A program made the translations under genes and the position numbers. From Lampris incognitus (Eukaryota; Chordata; Actinopteri; Lampriformes; Lampridae): DNA of 64,000 nt. Of this stretch, positions 43,675 to 55,693 are shown one piece after another. Numbering within the stretch: the stretch's first letter is position 1; the number at the start of each line of letters is the position of its first letter. Below the pieces are notes generated by a model. The model was not told where the DNA came from. It saw only the letters and a program-made list of their open reading frames with translations, and made no database searches. The DNA is taken from contig NC_079219.1 of NCBI RefSeq assembly GCF_029633865.1, positions 18,129,963 to 18,193,962 of the forward strand. Reading direction: 5' to 3'.

Positions 43675-45577
43675 TAGGGGTCGACAGATATGGTTTTTTT
43701 TTTCACGGCTGATACTGATACTGATTATTGACAGGTTATGGGGGGGCGATGGCCGATATTTAGGGCTGATATTCAGTTGCAGTAAATGTAAAAAAAAAAT
43801 TGTGCCAAAATTTAGTGCAACACAAGGCTGCCTTTAAATGAACATATGTTTGATTGAATTTTGTGTAAAACAGAAAATATTTGGAAAAAAAATAAAGTTC
43901 ATGATGTTAAAGGCACTAGATAAAAATCTTGAGTGGAATTTTTTTTTAATTAAAAATAAAAAACTTCCAAAACATGAAAATGGAATGAATTAAACTGCAT
44001 GCATAGCAAGAACTAAACTTCGATCAAACTGAATAATTATAATGTTAAAATAACTCAACATAAATTGATTAAATTGCTCCCAGCAGGCTTTGACGGAACT
44101 GAATGGAAAAATGTACATTAGTGTCATTATTTTCCCTTTCTCATATTTTTAAAGTGATAGTTCGGGTTTTTTTGAAGTGGGGTTGTATGAGGTACTTATC
44201 AATAGTCAGTGTATTACCTGCAGTAGATGGGAGTCTGTGTGCTCCCAGTTTGGAGATTCAGCAGGAGTAGCCGGCATGCAAGCTGAGGAATGGGACATGG
44301 ACAAAATGCATTTTAGCCACTTAAGAAAAGGCTCACCTAAAAAAAAGAAAATGTGTTTAAGTGTACCCTGTTTTGAATATTTTCACCTCTTTATCTTGCC
44401 GTCAGATGGGCCTTTCATATGGAAGTACATTCTCTCAACCGCAGAATGTCCGTATTCCTTCGCATAAGTGCACCTATGCACCGCACATTATTACGCCGCA
44501 AGTCAGCAGAATCAGTTCCACATGAAAAGGCCGTCTCACACGTTCATGCACAACACTGACAATAACACTCTGTATGTAACTAAACTATCACACATCAGCT
44601 TTTTTCTTTTAGCCTAGTTACATTTGAAGCTTAAGCACAGCAGTGGAAACTCTGTTCTTTGTTGTCGAGTTCATGTTGGACCAACGTTATGTTCTTTGGT
44701 GTGTGTGTGGGAGGGGACGAAAGACAGAGAAACTAACGTTACGGAGATTAAAATTAACTAGTTCGTGTTCACATTCATTATGTTGAATTTTACACTAAAT
44801 TCACATTTTTTTTTAAAAAAATTTAATGGGCTGCTCCGAGCTTTAAGAGCCTCTTCCTACCCACCCTGCAATCATTGCCACCAGTGCATAAGTAACAATG
44901 TGTCCCAAATAGGATTTCGGTGTTACCACCCGATGTCATCGTCTGGGATTAACAATGTTGTATATGACATCAAAATATGTTGTACATGATACCACGTTTA
45001 ATGACCGCCACTCTTTTAGCGCGTTCATGCACATCACTGACAATAACACTCTGTATCTAACGAAAATATCACACATTAGCTTTTTTCTTTTAGCCTAGTT
45101 ACATTTTAAGGTTAAGCACAGCAGTGGAACTTGTGTTCTCTGTTTGAATTGACAACCTGGTGTGGAGCTCATGTCAGACCGTCGTTATGCTCTTTTGTGT
45201 GTGTGTGTGGGGGGGGGGGATTGGTCTGCCTCCTCCATGTTTCTCTTCCATGTTTGTGTTGTTGGAGTGAGTGTCATGCTGTGCTTTGGGAGAGTGAATG
45301 CTGCGTTGGAGGCACACATGTTGTGCAGCGGACTTTTTTTGATTGGCTGGCCGATAAAAATATGCCGATAATGATCACGTAAACTACTAATAACACACGT
45401 TAGTCCCTAGCTAACAGGTCCGACCCTTCAGCCGAGCGGTTAGTGATGTCGCCTTGTGGTACAGGACACCCCGTATCGAATCCCGCACCGAGCAAGAAAA
45501 TGACCAGTTACAATCATATGAAAAATGATGAAGATCTAAGCCGATAATCGGCCATACTGATAATCAGTCGATCCTTA
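43675..45577. mobile_element. 1.9-kb hAT-type non-autonomous element, 8-bp TSD
   Basis: Termini TAGGGGTCGAC (left) and GTCGATCCTTA (right, complement TAAGGATCGAC) are flanked by perfect GTTTGTGT at 43667-43674 and 45578-45585. An 8-bp duplication fits hAT. The subterminal sequence contains CGATA/TATCGG-type repeats at both ends. There is no transposase. A block of about 150 bp (starting CACTCTGTAT, then TTAGCCTAGTTACATTT) occurs twice, near 44567 and 45045. A family B solo LTR is nested at 45378-45512. Confidence 0.85.
45378..45512 (+). mobile_element. Family B solo LTR nested in hAT element, TSD ATCA
   Basis: Exactly 135 bp like the 2015 copy. It is flanked by ATCA at 45374-45377 and 45513-45516. 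The start is CGTAAAC, a T-to-C change of the usual TGTAAAC, and the end is AGTTACA. It carries the A-box CAGCCGAGCGG and B-box TATCGAATCCC. Insertion into the hAT element shows activity after that element arrived. Confidence 0.82.
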
Positions 45578-45811
45578 GTTTGTGTGATAAGGGTGACCTG
45601 GGATGGAGTCCAATGCCCAGCCTGAATTATTGTTTCAGTCCACCCCTGCCAGCAAGCACCAACTCCATCTCTTCGATGGTCTGTATCCCACCCAGTTCAT
45701 CTCTGCAACATTCAAGACTACTATAGTTCACCTGATGAGTCCTCTTTGTCTTCCAGTCCACCTCCATCATCAGCAAAAAGAGAACGAGGCAAATCAAAAA
45801 CAGTCCATCTT

Positions 45812-46168
45812 GGTCGGGCGTCCCTACAGACACAATTGTCCGTCTGCAGGTGGAAAGCCGGATCTGGGTATGTGTCCTGGTCGCTGCACTAGCGCCTCCT
45901 CTGGTCGGTCGGGGCGCCTGTACGGGGGGAGGGAGAACTGGGGGGGAATAGCGTGATCCTCCCACTCGCTACATCTCCCTGTTGAAACTACTCTATGTCA
46001 GGCGAAAAGAAGCGGCTGGCGACTCCACATGTATCGGAGGAGACGTGGTGGTCTCCAGCCCTCCCTGGATCAGCAAAGGAGGTGGAGCAGTGACTGGGAT
46101 GGCTCGGAAGAGTGGGTTAATTGGCCAGGTGCAATTGGGGAGAAAAAAAATCCAAAAAAAAATCCGTC
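45812..46168 (+). repeat. SINE type S3, 5'-truncated
   Basis: Plus-strand body starting TTGGTCGGGCGTCCCTACAG, then GTGTCCTGGTCGCTGCACTA, GGCGACTCCACATGTATCGG and the end CAATTGGGGAGAAAAAAAA. It lacks the tRNA-like head. Flanks share GTCCAT, perhaps a short TSD. Confidence 0.8.
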
Positions 46169-46600
46169 CATTGCCGTCACTGCAGTTCTCTGACTCCTTG
46201 GCCTACGAGGACAACTCCAACCTCCCACCTTCATCCCGACAACACTGGCTTCACAACTCTCAGCTGGTTGCAGCATCACCACACTCCAGTGAGATCCCTG
46301 GACAACTTGCCTCTAAATATTTCTGACTGGACCAGGTGACGTCGTCACACACGCCCCAACAACACGCCATGATGTCAGCGCTCCTGTTAAAGGGACAGCA
46401 CAATTATATCCTCCAGCTCAAAAGACAGCAGAAGAGCAGCAACAAAAGCAAAGACGGGGATCATCAGCCAGAACAGATAACACCAGGGCTTCAGCAACCA
46501 ACTTTCGTCAATATTTAGCAGTCACCCACTTCAGATGGCAAGCCCAACACCAGAATTTCAGGGCCCTCCACCTTCCATCAGGTTTTTCAACACCAGCACC
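46169..46600. other. unassigned sequence around the SINE
   Basis: This and 45600-45811 on the other side of the SINE are C-rich plus-strand sequences with protein-like frames of no recognised family; possibly one older retroelement that the SINE entered. Confidence 0.3.
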
Positions 46601-46604
46601 ATCA

Positions 46605-47170
46605 GCCTACATCATCCAGCACAAATGACACAGCCCCCCCCCCTTCCATCCAGCTCCAATAATCACAACAGCCAGCCTTAGCAGGGGAACCTGGCACCAG
46701 GTTGCCAGTGCCCACCACTCTGTGATGTGAACTCCCAGGGACTTAACACTGCTGACTCTCTCCACGTCCATGCCATTGATGGTCAGGGGGGTATGGTGGG
46801 TGCTGGTCTTTCTTAAGTCAATAATAACCTCCTTGGTTTTTCGTATATTTAGGGAGAGGTTGTTGTTTTTGCACCTTGCCACCAGTTGATCCACCTCCGC
46901 TCTGTATGATGATTCATCGTTGTTGCTGATGAGACCTACCACTGTGGTATCATGAGAAAACTTTATAATTAGGTTGGAGGTGGATGATGCTGTGCAGTTG
47001 TGAGTCAGCAGGGTGAACAAGAGCGGACTGAGCACACAGCCCTGTGGAGTGCCTGTGCTCAGTGTGATGGTCCTGGAGGTGATATTGCCAATTTCGATCA
47101 CAGCTTTTCGATCACAACTTACACAACTTAAATCCCCTATTTCCCAATGTTTCCATGATCTGCTCATTCA
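46605..47170 (-). pseudogene. Rex1-like LINE RT fragment
   Basis: The minus-strand frame holds STGTPQGCVLSPLLFTLLTH, then IIKFSHDTTVVGLISNN (the usual FADD catalytic motif reads FSHD here), NNLSLNIRKTKEVIIDLRK and KSLGVHI. This wording is characteristic of fish Rex1. Both truncated ends and the altered catalytic motif mean it is inactive. Confidence 0.85.
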
Positions 47171-48958
47171 AAAAGGCTTACCAGCTGTTTCGACATAGCT
47201 TCTGATCTACTGTTGTTGCAGAAGTAGAGGCTTTATACTATATTTAAGGTTTTGAACATTAGGTTTTCATTTCTGGCATGCTGTGTTCAAGCACTTGTAA
47301 ATAAGAGAAATCCATAATTTTGGTATTGGGTAAGCCTGTATGTAAAGAAAATTCAAGCATTTTAAAAGTCTGTTAATTGACTGCATATTCTGTGACAACA
47401 AAATAAATTGTGTTTATGGTATGGTCCACAACAGATAATGTTGTGCTAGTTGTGTTTAGAGTTTTGAAAATGTGACTACAGTTTGGACAAAAGCATGTTA
47501 GCGATTGTAAAAAAAAATGTAATTTTAAATTCTACATAAAAATATGAAATAATTTCAACAATAAATCTATGGCTTCTCAAAATTAAATGTACAAAATGTT
47601 ACAATTATTATGCTTTGTCAAATTTTTGATGTAATTTTTTCAGATGGTTTTAGCTTGCGCAACTACAGCTAACTCTTGAGATGCCATGCCATGCCATACT
47701 GTTGCCTTTGGATCAATGTAAATCTTCACAAAGCGTTTGTAAAACACAACATAAATGACCTCGTTTCTGGCAAAAGTGGGTGTTGAAAGACACTTTCAGC
47801 AGAGACCGTGTTAACTGCACTTTTTTGTGTGCTTGCCCATTCTCATCACAAATGCAAATCCTGCTCAGTTAGCAAGTGTGACGCACTTGTCCCGCGGTTC
47901 ATGTTTGCCTCCAACAACAGATGTGCTATTAAGAATCTTGTAGTGTACCATGGCAGCATCTTCCATGACCCTTACACACCTTCTCTTCGGCTTTCTCTCA
48001 AAAAGAGGAGTGTTAAAAGGTCCTTTCTCTACTCGTTTATTTACAGTGTCTTGAGGATCTGTATAAAGCCCTGTCCTATGTGCTAAATGGTTTCAGATTA
48101 TTATTAGACTATTCATCGGAAACAATGCCTGTTACCAACTGGTGTAGATTTTGAATGAAATGTTGTGTGTTGGATATAACATATGCAGTACCAGCTGGTC
48201 TGATATTGTTTATAAAGTAACTGCACCATACTACTGTATATTCCTTACTTCACAAAGCACCAGAATAGTGGATTCTCACCTAATGTCTGTAACTTCTGTG
48301 TACAGTCAGTACTACACTGAGACCCCCCCCTCCCCATCTCTATTTTCTGTTGCTTTGGTTAAATTGTAATTCCCTCTCTTACACAGAAGTCTATACATAG
48401 GCTTAAGTGACAGAATCCCATGTTAAAGAATTTGTTTGGTAAATGTAGATGTTATTACTGTGCACCTAAAGGTTATATATGAGGCTCTCAGATGAGCTAG
48501 GACCATGGAAACCGAACCTTTGTGGCCAAACATATCCCCAGAATGTGAGTTACAGGTTACATTTGTGGTTATAGGTCATGTGAACTGCATTCGGCCCTGT
48601 GGCGTCTCGGGATGGGCAATGTTGTGTTTCACCAAGGAGAAGGCTAGAAACGCAACCCCTAAGAAGCAGCAATGAGACTTTTAAAGGGTTACAATTTACA
48701 GCATCTGCCCCATTTGCTGTTTACTCAGGAAGAAATTTCTGGAAGCAGAGGAGAAGAAAAAGAGGTGAGGAGAGAGAAAAGAGATGAAAATACCATGGCA
48801 GGAGAAAAAAGGGGAGGGGACGGGGTAAAAGGGTCATCAGTCTGTCACTGGGAAGCGCTCCATGCCCTGGCCTCTATAAATTAGACTATCCAAAACCATA
48901 CCAAAGTTTATCGCTCTGCACAGAGAAACACGGTCCAACTCAATGCATCAAGACAGCT

Positions 48959-49033
<75 letters not shown>

Positions 49034-49259
49034 TCTTTATCTAAATGACTGCATCCTCTGTGTGCATGCCTCTATGTAGGCTGGAAATATCATTGCCCTG
49101 TCAAAAACAAGGTTCAGGATCATTTCAAAGAAAAGTAATGTGAAACGTATTGTAACAACAAACACAGAGAGGGAAAGGGCATAGTTTATAGTTCAGGATG
49201 AGTGGGTGAGTGGCCACACTTGCCAAACAATAGAAGGAACATGGAGACTTTTTCCATGC
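47171..49259. other. intergenic, no gene seen
   Basis: Unique-looking sequence with (TG)n at 48960-49031 and a purine-rich block (48735-48830). A 92-codon frame at 47808-48086 has Cys/His clusters but no family match. TATAAATT at 48875 has no gene attached. Confidence 0.4.
48960..49031. repeat. (TG)n microsatellite
   Basis: About 36 uninterrupted TG units. Confidence 0.95.
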
Positions 49260-49592
49260 AGGAATGAATCAGTGGTTGGCTGTAAACCCGATGAAGTCGA
49301 TCTACAGGTGACAGAGGCTGATGCGGGTAAAACTTTTAAAAGGTTTAAGGCTCGTACAGCTGCTGGCCCAGATGGCATCCCTTCCTGTGTCCTCAAGGCA
49401 TGTTACACTGAGCTATTTGAGGTTTTTACTGACATTTTAACCTGCCCCTGTCATTGTGTGTGGTTCCACTGTGTTTTAAGAAAACCACCATTGTGCCTGT
49501 ACCTATCGAAACACCTGTCACTTGCCTTAATGATTACGACCTGTTGCTTTGACCTCTTTTATTATGAAGTGCCTAGAAGGATTGGTTATATC
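49260..49592 (+). pseudogene. Rex1 LINE, part 1 (RT N-terminal region)
   Basis: TEADAGKTFKRFKARTAAGP, DGIPSCVLKAC and EVFTDIL followed by a frame-shifted fingers region (TTIVPVP, LNDY) match the front of the Rex1 RT. It is interrupted at 49593 by a hAT-type insertion; part 2 follows at 50206. Confidence 0.82.
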
Positions 49593-50205
49593 CAGTGGTG
49601 TCTGGCCAGTACAGGGCACCCCCTTCAAATATCAAGCGATTAAAATCGACTTAAACATGTTAAACATAATTTAGTTGTATAACGCAAATAATTATGAAAT
49701 ACAAGTGTTTTTCAGTCTGTGAGCGCCTGTCAGCAGACATTAAATCTTGGTTCCAAATGGTGTTTGGTTGATTTCTGTCTGAATACATCTACTTCCTGGG
49801 TGAGGGGCGCCGGCCAAATGATACCTTATGTAAGCCCTCAAACTTCTGGTGAGCAGGTGACCGGAACCTGCTGTCTAATTAGTTTCTTCAGATTTTCCAC
49901 GGGGCGCAGTTCTGTGCACCCCAAACACTCACACTTTTGTTTGCAACTAACTGGTATTGTTTTGTTTTTTGATCTAATGTGATCGGACAATTCTCGTGGC
50001 TGTCAATCATATTCACACCCACCACGATGCCTCGTCTTGACTGTCAATCATCCACCGTCTACAAACCATGATATAATCTATAGGCTATGTTGTCCTTCTT
50101 AATAACTCTGACTGTGTGGACATTAAAGCAGCTGTCAGGTGTGCTGCACCAAGGTAAATAGTGCCCCCCCCCCCAAAAAATTCTTTTTTAGTATCAGCCA
50201 CTGCT
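49593..50205. mobile_element. hAT-type non-autonomous insertion in Rex1
   Basis: Ends CAGTGGTGTC and CAGCCACTG (CAGTGG inverted), flanked by GGTTATATC at 49584-49592 and 50206-50214 (8-9 bp). Internal sequence carries a frame (49719-49982) of no known family. The element interrupts the Rex1 RT, whose reading resumes after it. Confidence 0.7.
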
Positions 50206-50475
50206 GGTTATATCATCTATAAAATGTAACGTTCCTGTTCCAAGGATCTGTAGATGATGCTATCTGACTTGCTGTGCATATTGCTTTAGTACACATTGAA
50301 ACTAAAAATGCCTATGTCAGAATGTTGTTTATTGATTACAGTTCTGCTTTTAATACAATTGTACCATTCAAACTGGTGTTGAAACTCAGAGGTCTTGGTC
50401 TGGGCTACTCGATCTATGGCTGTTTGATTTCCTGACAGGCAGGCCCCAGACTGTGAGAATAGGTAAAACATACTC
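50206..50475 (+). pseudogene. Rex1 LINE, part 2 (RT palm start)
   Basis: NAYVRMLFIDYSSAFNTIVP (first catalytic Asp region) followed by LRGLGLGYS and DFLTGRPQTVRIG. It is cut at 50475 by the chromodomain Gypsy. Confidence 0.85.
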
Positions 50476-51238
50476 TGTTATGCTCGCGCACCAGAACCTG
50501 ACCCGTGTGGCGAAACCCAATACAGACAGACACGAGATGACTTCTAAGTCTACAAAGGGGGGGTTTTATTGTGGGAGGGAAATGTATGGTGAAAAAAGGC
50601 GTTCTGTTAGTGGGATGTGTGAATAAACTATGTGTGGTGTCCCGTGGTTTGCGTGTATAACTATGTGTGAGTGTTTTTAGCCAATGTGTGGTGCGGTACG
50701 TAAATGACCAGGAGGTGTTGAAGACATGTGCGTGCACCTGGCGAGAAAGTCCAGTCCGTGATCCAAGAGGGGTTGTCCGAGAAAGTCCAGGTCCGAGAAG
50801 TCGAGTCCGAAAGGAGGGGTCCAGGTAGAGGGACAAGGGGGGAGATCGCAGGAGAGGTCCGGGGAGAAACGTGAAGGTCGCTGGGGACGAGGGAGACGCG
50901 GGGAGCCGTGGAAATCGCGGAGGGAGAGTCTTGGGAGGAAACAGAGACACGAAGATAAGACACTGGGGAATAAACAGAATGCAAGGACCGCTGGAGGGCT
51001 TGTCAGAACTTTACCGCAGGGTTCAGTACGTCGAAGCACTTGAGACGTTCTGGGAGGCTTTTTGTAGAGGGCTGCCTGATTGCCACAGGTGTGCCTGATG
51101 GATGATGGCAAACACCTGGTGCAGTGCAGCGCTCGTCTCAGAGCGCGAGCCGAGCGCTCGGATGTTTCCGGCACGTCCGAGCTGGGGGAGTGGCTTGAAC
51201 GTGCCGGGGAGGCAGCTCGGGGCGGTGTAACCACAACA
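50476..51238 (-). repeat. 3' LTR of chromovirus
   Basis: 763 bp, TGTTATGC...CCACAACA in plus reading. It is preceded on the minus strand by a long G-run ending GGTCC (complement of 51239-51252), the polypurine tract. Confidence 0.92.
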
Positions 51239-53265
51239 GGACCCCCCCCCCCCGTCCTACGGGAGACACCGGGCGACCGTCCGATGGCGTTGGGGTGGGC
51301 CCGATAGAACTCCTCCAGGAGTGCGGGGTCGGCCAGGTAGGACCGGGGAACCCAGCTGCGGTCCTCGGGCCCATAGCCAACCCAGTCCACCAGGTATTGG
51401 TACCCACGCCCCCGGCGGCGTACGGCGAGCAGCTGGTCGACATCCCAGACCATGTCACCACCGTCGAGGACCCTGGGGGGTGGAGGAGCTTGGACAGGGG
51501 GAGACAGGGGGCTGGTGGCTACCGGTTTGAGGCGCGAGACATGGAAGACGGGATGGATCTTGAGTGAGGTAGGGAGATGGAGACGCACCGCCGAAGGGTT
51601 GACGATGCGGTCGATGGTGTAGGGACCGACGTAGCGGGGAGCCACCTTCCGGTTGAGGGTAGGGAGGGGCAGGTCCCGGGCCAGGAGCCATACCCTCTGG
51701 CCAGGTCGATAAGCTGGGGCCGGCACTCTCCGCCGGTTGGCGCTGCGTCGGGCCCGCTCTGTAGCTCGCAACATAGCAGCCCGGGCGGTCTTCCAAACGC
51801 GCCGGCATCGGCGGAGATGGGCCCTCGTGGACGGGACCGCTACCTCCAACTCCTGATGGGGGAACAGAGGGGGTTGATAGCCCAGGGAACACTCGAAGGG
51901 GGACAAACCGGTAGCCGAACTCTCCATGGAGTTGAGCGAGTACTCCACCCAGGGCAGGTACTTGCTCCAGGAGGCGGGGTTGCTGGTGGTAACGCAACGC
52001 AAAGCCGCCTCCAGGGCTTGATTGGCCCGCTCTGCCTGCCCATTGGTCTGAGGGTGATACCCGGAGGAGAGGCTGACCGTGGCCCCAATCCCCTTACAGA
52101 AGGCCTGCCATACCTTCGAAGTGAATTGGGGACCACGGTCAGAGACAATGTCCAGGGGAATCCCATGAGGTCGGACGACGTGGGAGACGAGAAGGTCCGC
52201 CGTCTCGGCTGCAGAGGGGAGTTTGGTGAGGGCAACAAAATGGACGGCCTTGGAAAACCGGTCGACAATGGTCAGGATGGTGTCATTGCCTTGGGACACG
52301 GGGAGGCCAGTTACAAAGTCAGAGGCAATGTGGGACCAAGGTCGGCCGGGGACAGGAAGGGGGCGCAGGAGACCTGCTGGAGGGCGATGGAGAGCCTTGC
52401 TGCGGGCGCAGGTGGTGCAGGCTGCCACGAACTCTCTGGTGTCTGCCTCCATGGTGGGCCACCAGAAACCCCTGCGGATGAAGGCCGCCGTTCGGTAGAC
52501 ACCGGGGTGGCAGGCAAGATGGCTGGAGTGGCCCCACTCCAGCACCTGGGGCCGGACAGAGGGAGGCACAAATAGCCGGTTCCGGGGTCCATTGCCTGGG
52601 TCGGGATGGGCGCGCTGGGCCCTTCTCACCACTGATTCGATGGCCCAGGTTACGGCGCCCACCACCCGGGCCGGGGGAAGGATGGTGTCTGGGGCGTCTG
52701 CCCTGACGGTCTTGGTCCCCGGGCGGTAGGTGAGGGTGAAGTCGAACCGGCTGAAGAAGAGAGCCCAGCGCGCCTGCCTGGGGTTGAGCCTCTTAGCCGT
52801 CCGTACGTAGGTCAGGTTTTTGTGATCGGACCATACGATGAACGGCTGCCCTGCTCCCTCCAGCCAGTGTCTCCACTCCTCTAGGGCGGCATGGACGGCC
52901 AGCAACTCCCTGTTGCCGTTGTCATAATTCTTCTCCGCAGGACTGAAACGCCGGGGGAAGAAGGCGCACGGGTGGATCTTCTGGTCCTCCTCCGACCGCT
53001 GGGAGAGGACGGCTCCGATGCGTGCACCTCCACGATGAACTGTCTGCACGGGTCCGGGTGGGCGAGCACCGGAGCCGTTGTGAACAGCCTCTTCAGGGCC
53101 AAGAAGGCGGCTTCCGCCTCCGAGGTCCAGGAGAAGGGGCGGAGGTTGGAGGTGAGTGCAGTGAGGGGGGCGGCCACACGGCTGAACCCCCTGATGAAGC
53201 GCCGGTAGAAGTTTGCAAACCCCAGGAAGCGCTGGAGTTGCGTCCTGTTGGTGGGCCGTGCCCAC
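50677..53265 (-). pseudogene. Chromovirus RNase H - integrase - chromodomain frame
   Basis: An 862-codon frame. The first 80 codons are out of register. The RNase H body follows ([33 protein letters not shown]), then the HHCC domain ([18 protein letters not shown]). The integrase core has [16 protein letters not shown] and [12 protein letters not shown], so the DDE acidic residues are present. [11 protein letters not shown] and VFHVSRLKP form the C-terminus and [20 protein letters not shown] the chromodomain (about 51290-51460), which in this group guides integration to marked chromatin. The frame runs on into the 3' LTR for about 190 codons, perhaps because of slippage in the G-run at 51241-51250. 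It is not linked in frame to the RT, so it is not functional as it stands. Confidence 0.92.
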
Positions 53266-53868
53266 TCCTCCACCGCTCGGGTCTTCCTGGGGTCAGTGCG
53301 GACGAGCCCCTTCTCCACGATGTGGCCAAGGAACTCCACGGAGGCGGAGTGGAACACGCACTTCTCGGCTTTCACGAAGAGCCTGTTCTCCAGCAGCTGT
53401 TGGAGGACCAGGCGGACATGCTGGTGGTGTTCCTCCTCAGTCCTGGAGAACACGAGTATGTCCTCCAGGTACACCACCGCGAACGTGTTCAGCATGTCCC
53501 GGAGCACGTCGTTGACCAATGCCTGGAAGACGGCCGGGGCGTTGGTGAGGCCGAAGGGCATAACGAGGTACTCGAAATGCCCTAGGTGGGTGTTGAAGGC
53601 CGTCTTCCATTCATCCCCTTCCCGGATGCGCACCAGGTGGTACGCGCTGCGCAGGTCCAGCTTCGTGAACACCGTGGCGTGAGTGAGTGGCTCGAACGTG
53701 GAACTCATAAGGGGGAGTGGGTATTTATTTTTCACCGTGATATTATTTAACATTCGATAATCTATGCAAGGCCTCAGGCTGCCCTCCTTCTTTGCCACAA
53801 AAAAGAAGCCCGCCGCCACCGGGGAAGACGAGGGCCTTATGATTCCTGAGGCCAGGGACTCTGATATA
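52881..53868 (-). pseudogene. Chromovirus reverse transcriptase, broken
   Basis: From the frame change near 53868: [61 protein letters not shown], then [11 protein letters not shown]. The catalytic YxDD reads YLED: the codon at 53463-53465 is GAG (Glu) in place of the first Asp. [14 protein letters not shown] and the RNase H start FIVEVHAS follow, where the usual catalytic Asp of EVDAS is His. A second frame change near 53025 throws the tail out of register. Two frame breaks and two lost catalytic residues mean this RT is dead. Confidence 0.9.
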
Positions 53869-55677
53869 ATTGCGCATAGCCTCCTTCTCTGGGACGGAGA
53901 GGTTATACAACCGACCGGTGGGAAGGGCGGCCCCGGGAAAGAGATCTATGGCACAATCATAGGGACGGTGAGGGGGGAGGGAAAGTGCACTCTCTTTACT
54001 AAATACAGGGGCTAAATCGTGATAAATGGAAGGAACACCAGTGAGATCCGTGGGAGGAGGCACGGGTCTGAGGCCGCTGGACGGGGAGTGGGCGGAGCGA
54101 AGGCAGTTGGCATGACACGCAACGCTCCAACCCAAAATCCGCCCAGTAGACCAAGAGATGTAGGGATCGTGCCGTTCCAACCACGGTCTTCCTAACACCA
54201 GGGGCGCTGTGGGGGCGTGCAAAACCAAAAAACGGATAGCTTCCACGTGATTACCCGAAAGAGTGAGGGTGAGGGAATCAGTGCTGTGTGTGATTTTACC
54301 AAGTGAACGTCCATCTAGGGCTTGGGCTGTGTCTAGGGGGACGAGTGGAATGCCGGCCTGCCGGTCCAGCGAGGTGTCCATCAAACACTCGTCCGCCCCC
54401 GAATCCAGGAGTGCACCAACAGACAGTGAGCGGTTACCCCAGGTGAGAGTGACCGGAAAAAGGTGGTTGTGCTCCTTCTTGGGCTGGGGCTGAGGAAGGG
54501 TCGTCAGACTCACTAGAACACCCCTCACTAGTGAGCCGGGTCTTTTTGGGCGAGTCGGGCAGGCCTTGATATAGTGGCCCGACCTCCCGCAGTAGAGGCA
54601 GAGGTGGCCATGCATCCTCTGCTCCCTAACTTCCAGCGGGAGCCGTGACCGACCCAACTGCATGGGCTCCTCCTCCGGCCTGGATCCAGAAGCCACCCAG
54701 GGTTGCGAGGGGGAGTGTGAGGGTGGAGAGAGCCCACGGGACGCTGACCCAGGGAAGGCACCGGTAGGACGGACGGGGGTTGGTCTATGGGAGGGGCCAG
54801 CGCGCGGGGCGCGTTCCTGGCGCCGCTCCCGCAGCTGTTCGTCCATCTGGAGGGCGAGGGTGACGAGCTCGTTGAAGGAGGCAGGGCGGTCCCGAACGAT
54901 AAGATCTTTGATGGGCTCACTCAGCCCCCTCCTGTACGCGCTCTTGAGCGCAGTGTCATCCCACCCACTGTCTGCCGCGAGTATCCTTACCTCCAGGGAA
55001 TACTCTGCCACCGACCTGGCTCCCTGTTGGATGGAATGGAGGCGGCCGGCAGCGTCCTGCCCGTCAGCTGGGTGGTCGAACACCAGATTGAACTCGCGGC
55101 GGAAGGCACCATAGTCCGAGGCGAGCTGCTCGGTATGGCCTACCGCCGCTATGGCCCAGCTGAGGGCTTTGCCGGTGAGGAGGGACATGACAAGGGCTAC
55201 CTTGGTCTCTCCTGTCCTATACCTAGCTGGCTGGTGTTTGAACAGGAGCTCACACTGACCAAGGAAACCCCTGCACAGCTCGAACTCCCCACCGAAGGCC
55301 TTGGGGCAGGGGAGGTTAGGCTCGCACCGGGGGTCCAGTGGGGGTTGACTCGGAGGGGGAACGTCGGGACCAGGAACGGGGAAACCGGAGGCCGAGCTGG
55401 GGGCAGAGACCGAGGCCAGGGCAGGGTGGTCGCTCATCCTGGAGACCGCTGTGGAGAGTGCAGCGATCTGCGCGGTGAGGGCTTCCAACGTGCTCGTCGC
55501 GGCCTGGGAGCCGGACTGAAGATCGCTGATCTCTCCGGTGACACGGGTGAAGGCAGTAGTAAGCTCTGAGCAGAGAGAGGCAAGTTGGCAACTGTGACTT
55601 CTTACTACTGCCTCTAGGGGGACGGGACTCAGGGGCGTCACAGGGACCATCCGCTCCTTGGGTTTGCCTGGGTCCAT
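53743..55677 (-). CDS. Chromovirus gag-protease frame
   Basis: 644 codons from the ATG at 55677, just after the primer-binding region. The N-terminal coiled-coil-like part ([26 protein letters not shown]) leads to the capsid region ([46 protein letters not shown]). A CCHC zinc knuckle follows ([15 protein letters not shown]-x2-C-x4-H-x4-C), then protease with LLDSGADE and [13 protein letters not shown]. It runs into the front of RT ([15 protein letters not shown]) and leaves frame near 53868, ending at a stop at 53743. Gag itself looks intact. Sushi-type gag is the ancestor of some vertebrate domesticated genes, but nothing here suggests domestication. Confidence 0.9.
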   Translation of the reverse strand: MDPGKPKERMVPVTPLSPVPLEAVVRSHSCQLASLCSELTTAFTRVTGEISDLQSGSQAATSTLEALTAQIAALSTAVSRMSDHPALASVSAPSSASGFPVPGPDVPPPSQPPLDPRCEPNLPCPKAFGGEFELCRGFLGQCELLFKHQPARYRTGETKVALVMSLLTGKALSWAIAAVGHTEQLASDYGAFRREFNLVFDHPADGQDAAGRLHSIQQGARSVAEYSLEVRILAADSGWDDTALKSAYRRGLSEPIKDLIVRDRPASFNELVTLALQMDEQLRERRQERAPRAGPSHRPTPVRPTGAFPGSASRGLSPPSHSPSQPWVASGSRPEEEPMQLGRSRLPLEVREQRMHGHLCLYCGRSGHYIKACPTRPKRPGSLVRGVLVSLTTLPQPQPKKEHNHLFPVTLTWGNRSLSVGALLDSGADECLMDTSLDRQAGIPLVPLDTAQALDGRSLGKITHSTDSLTLTLSGNHVEAIRFLVLHAPTAPLVLGRPWLERHDPYISWSTGRILGWSVACHANCLRSAHSPSSGLRPVPPPTDLTGVPSIYHDLAPVFSKESALSLPPHRPYDCAIDLFPGAALPTGRLYNLSVPEKEAMRNYIRVPGLRNHKALVFPGGGGLLFCGKEGGQPEALHRLSNVK

Positions 55678-55693
55678 AATGGCTTCGACGTTC

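Noticed and set aside
47808..48086. Cys/His-containing 92-codon frame
   Set aside because: The spacing does not fit a zinc-finger family I know and no neighbouring exon-like blocks were seen.
48860..48890. Core promoter (TATAAATT)
   Set aside because: No gene, initiator or coding exon downstream; an isolated TATA-like word in AT-rich DNA.
50677..51238. Extra protein domain at the end of the chromovirus pol frame
   Set aside because: This part of the frame lies in the 3' LTR and is probably read only because of length change in the adjacent G-run.
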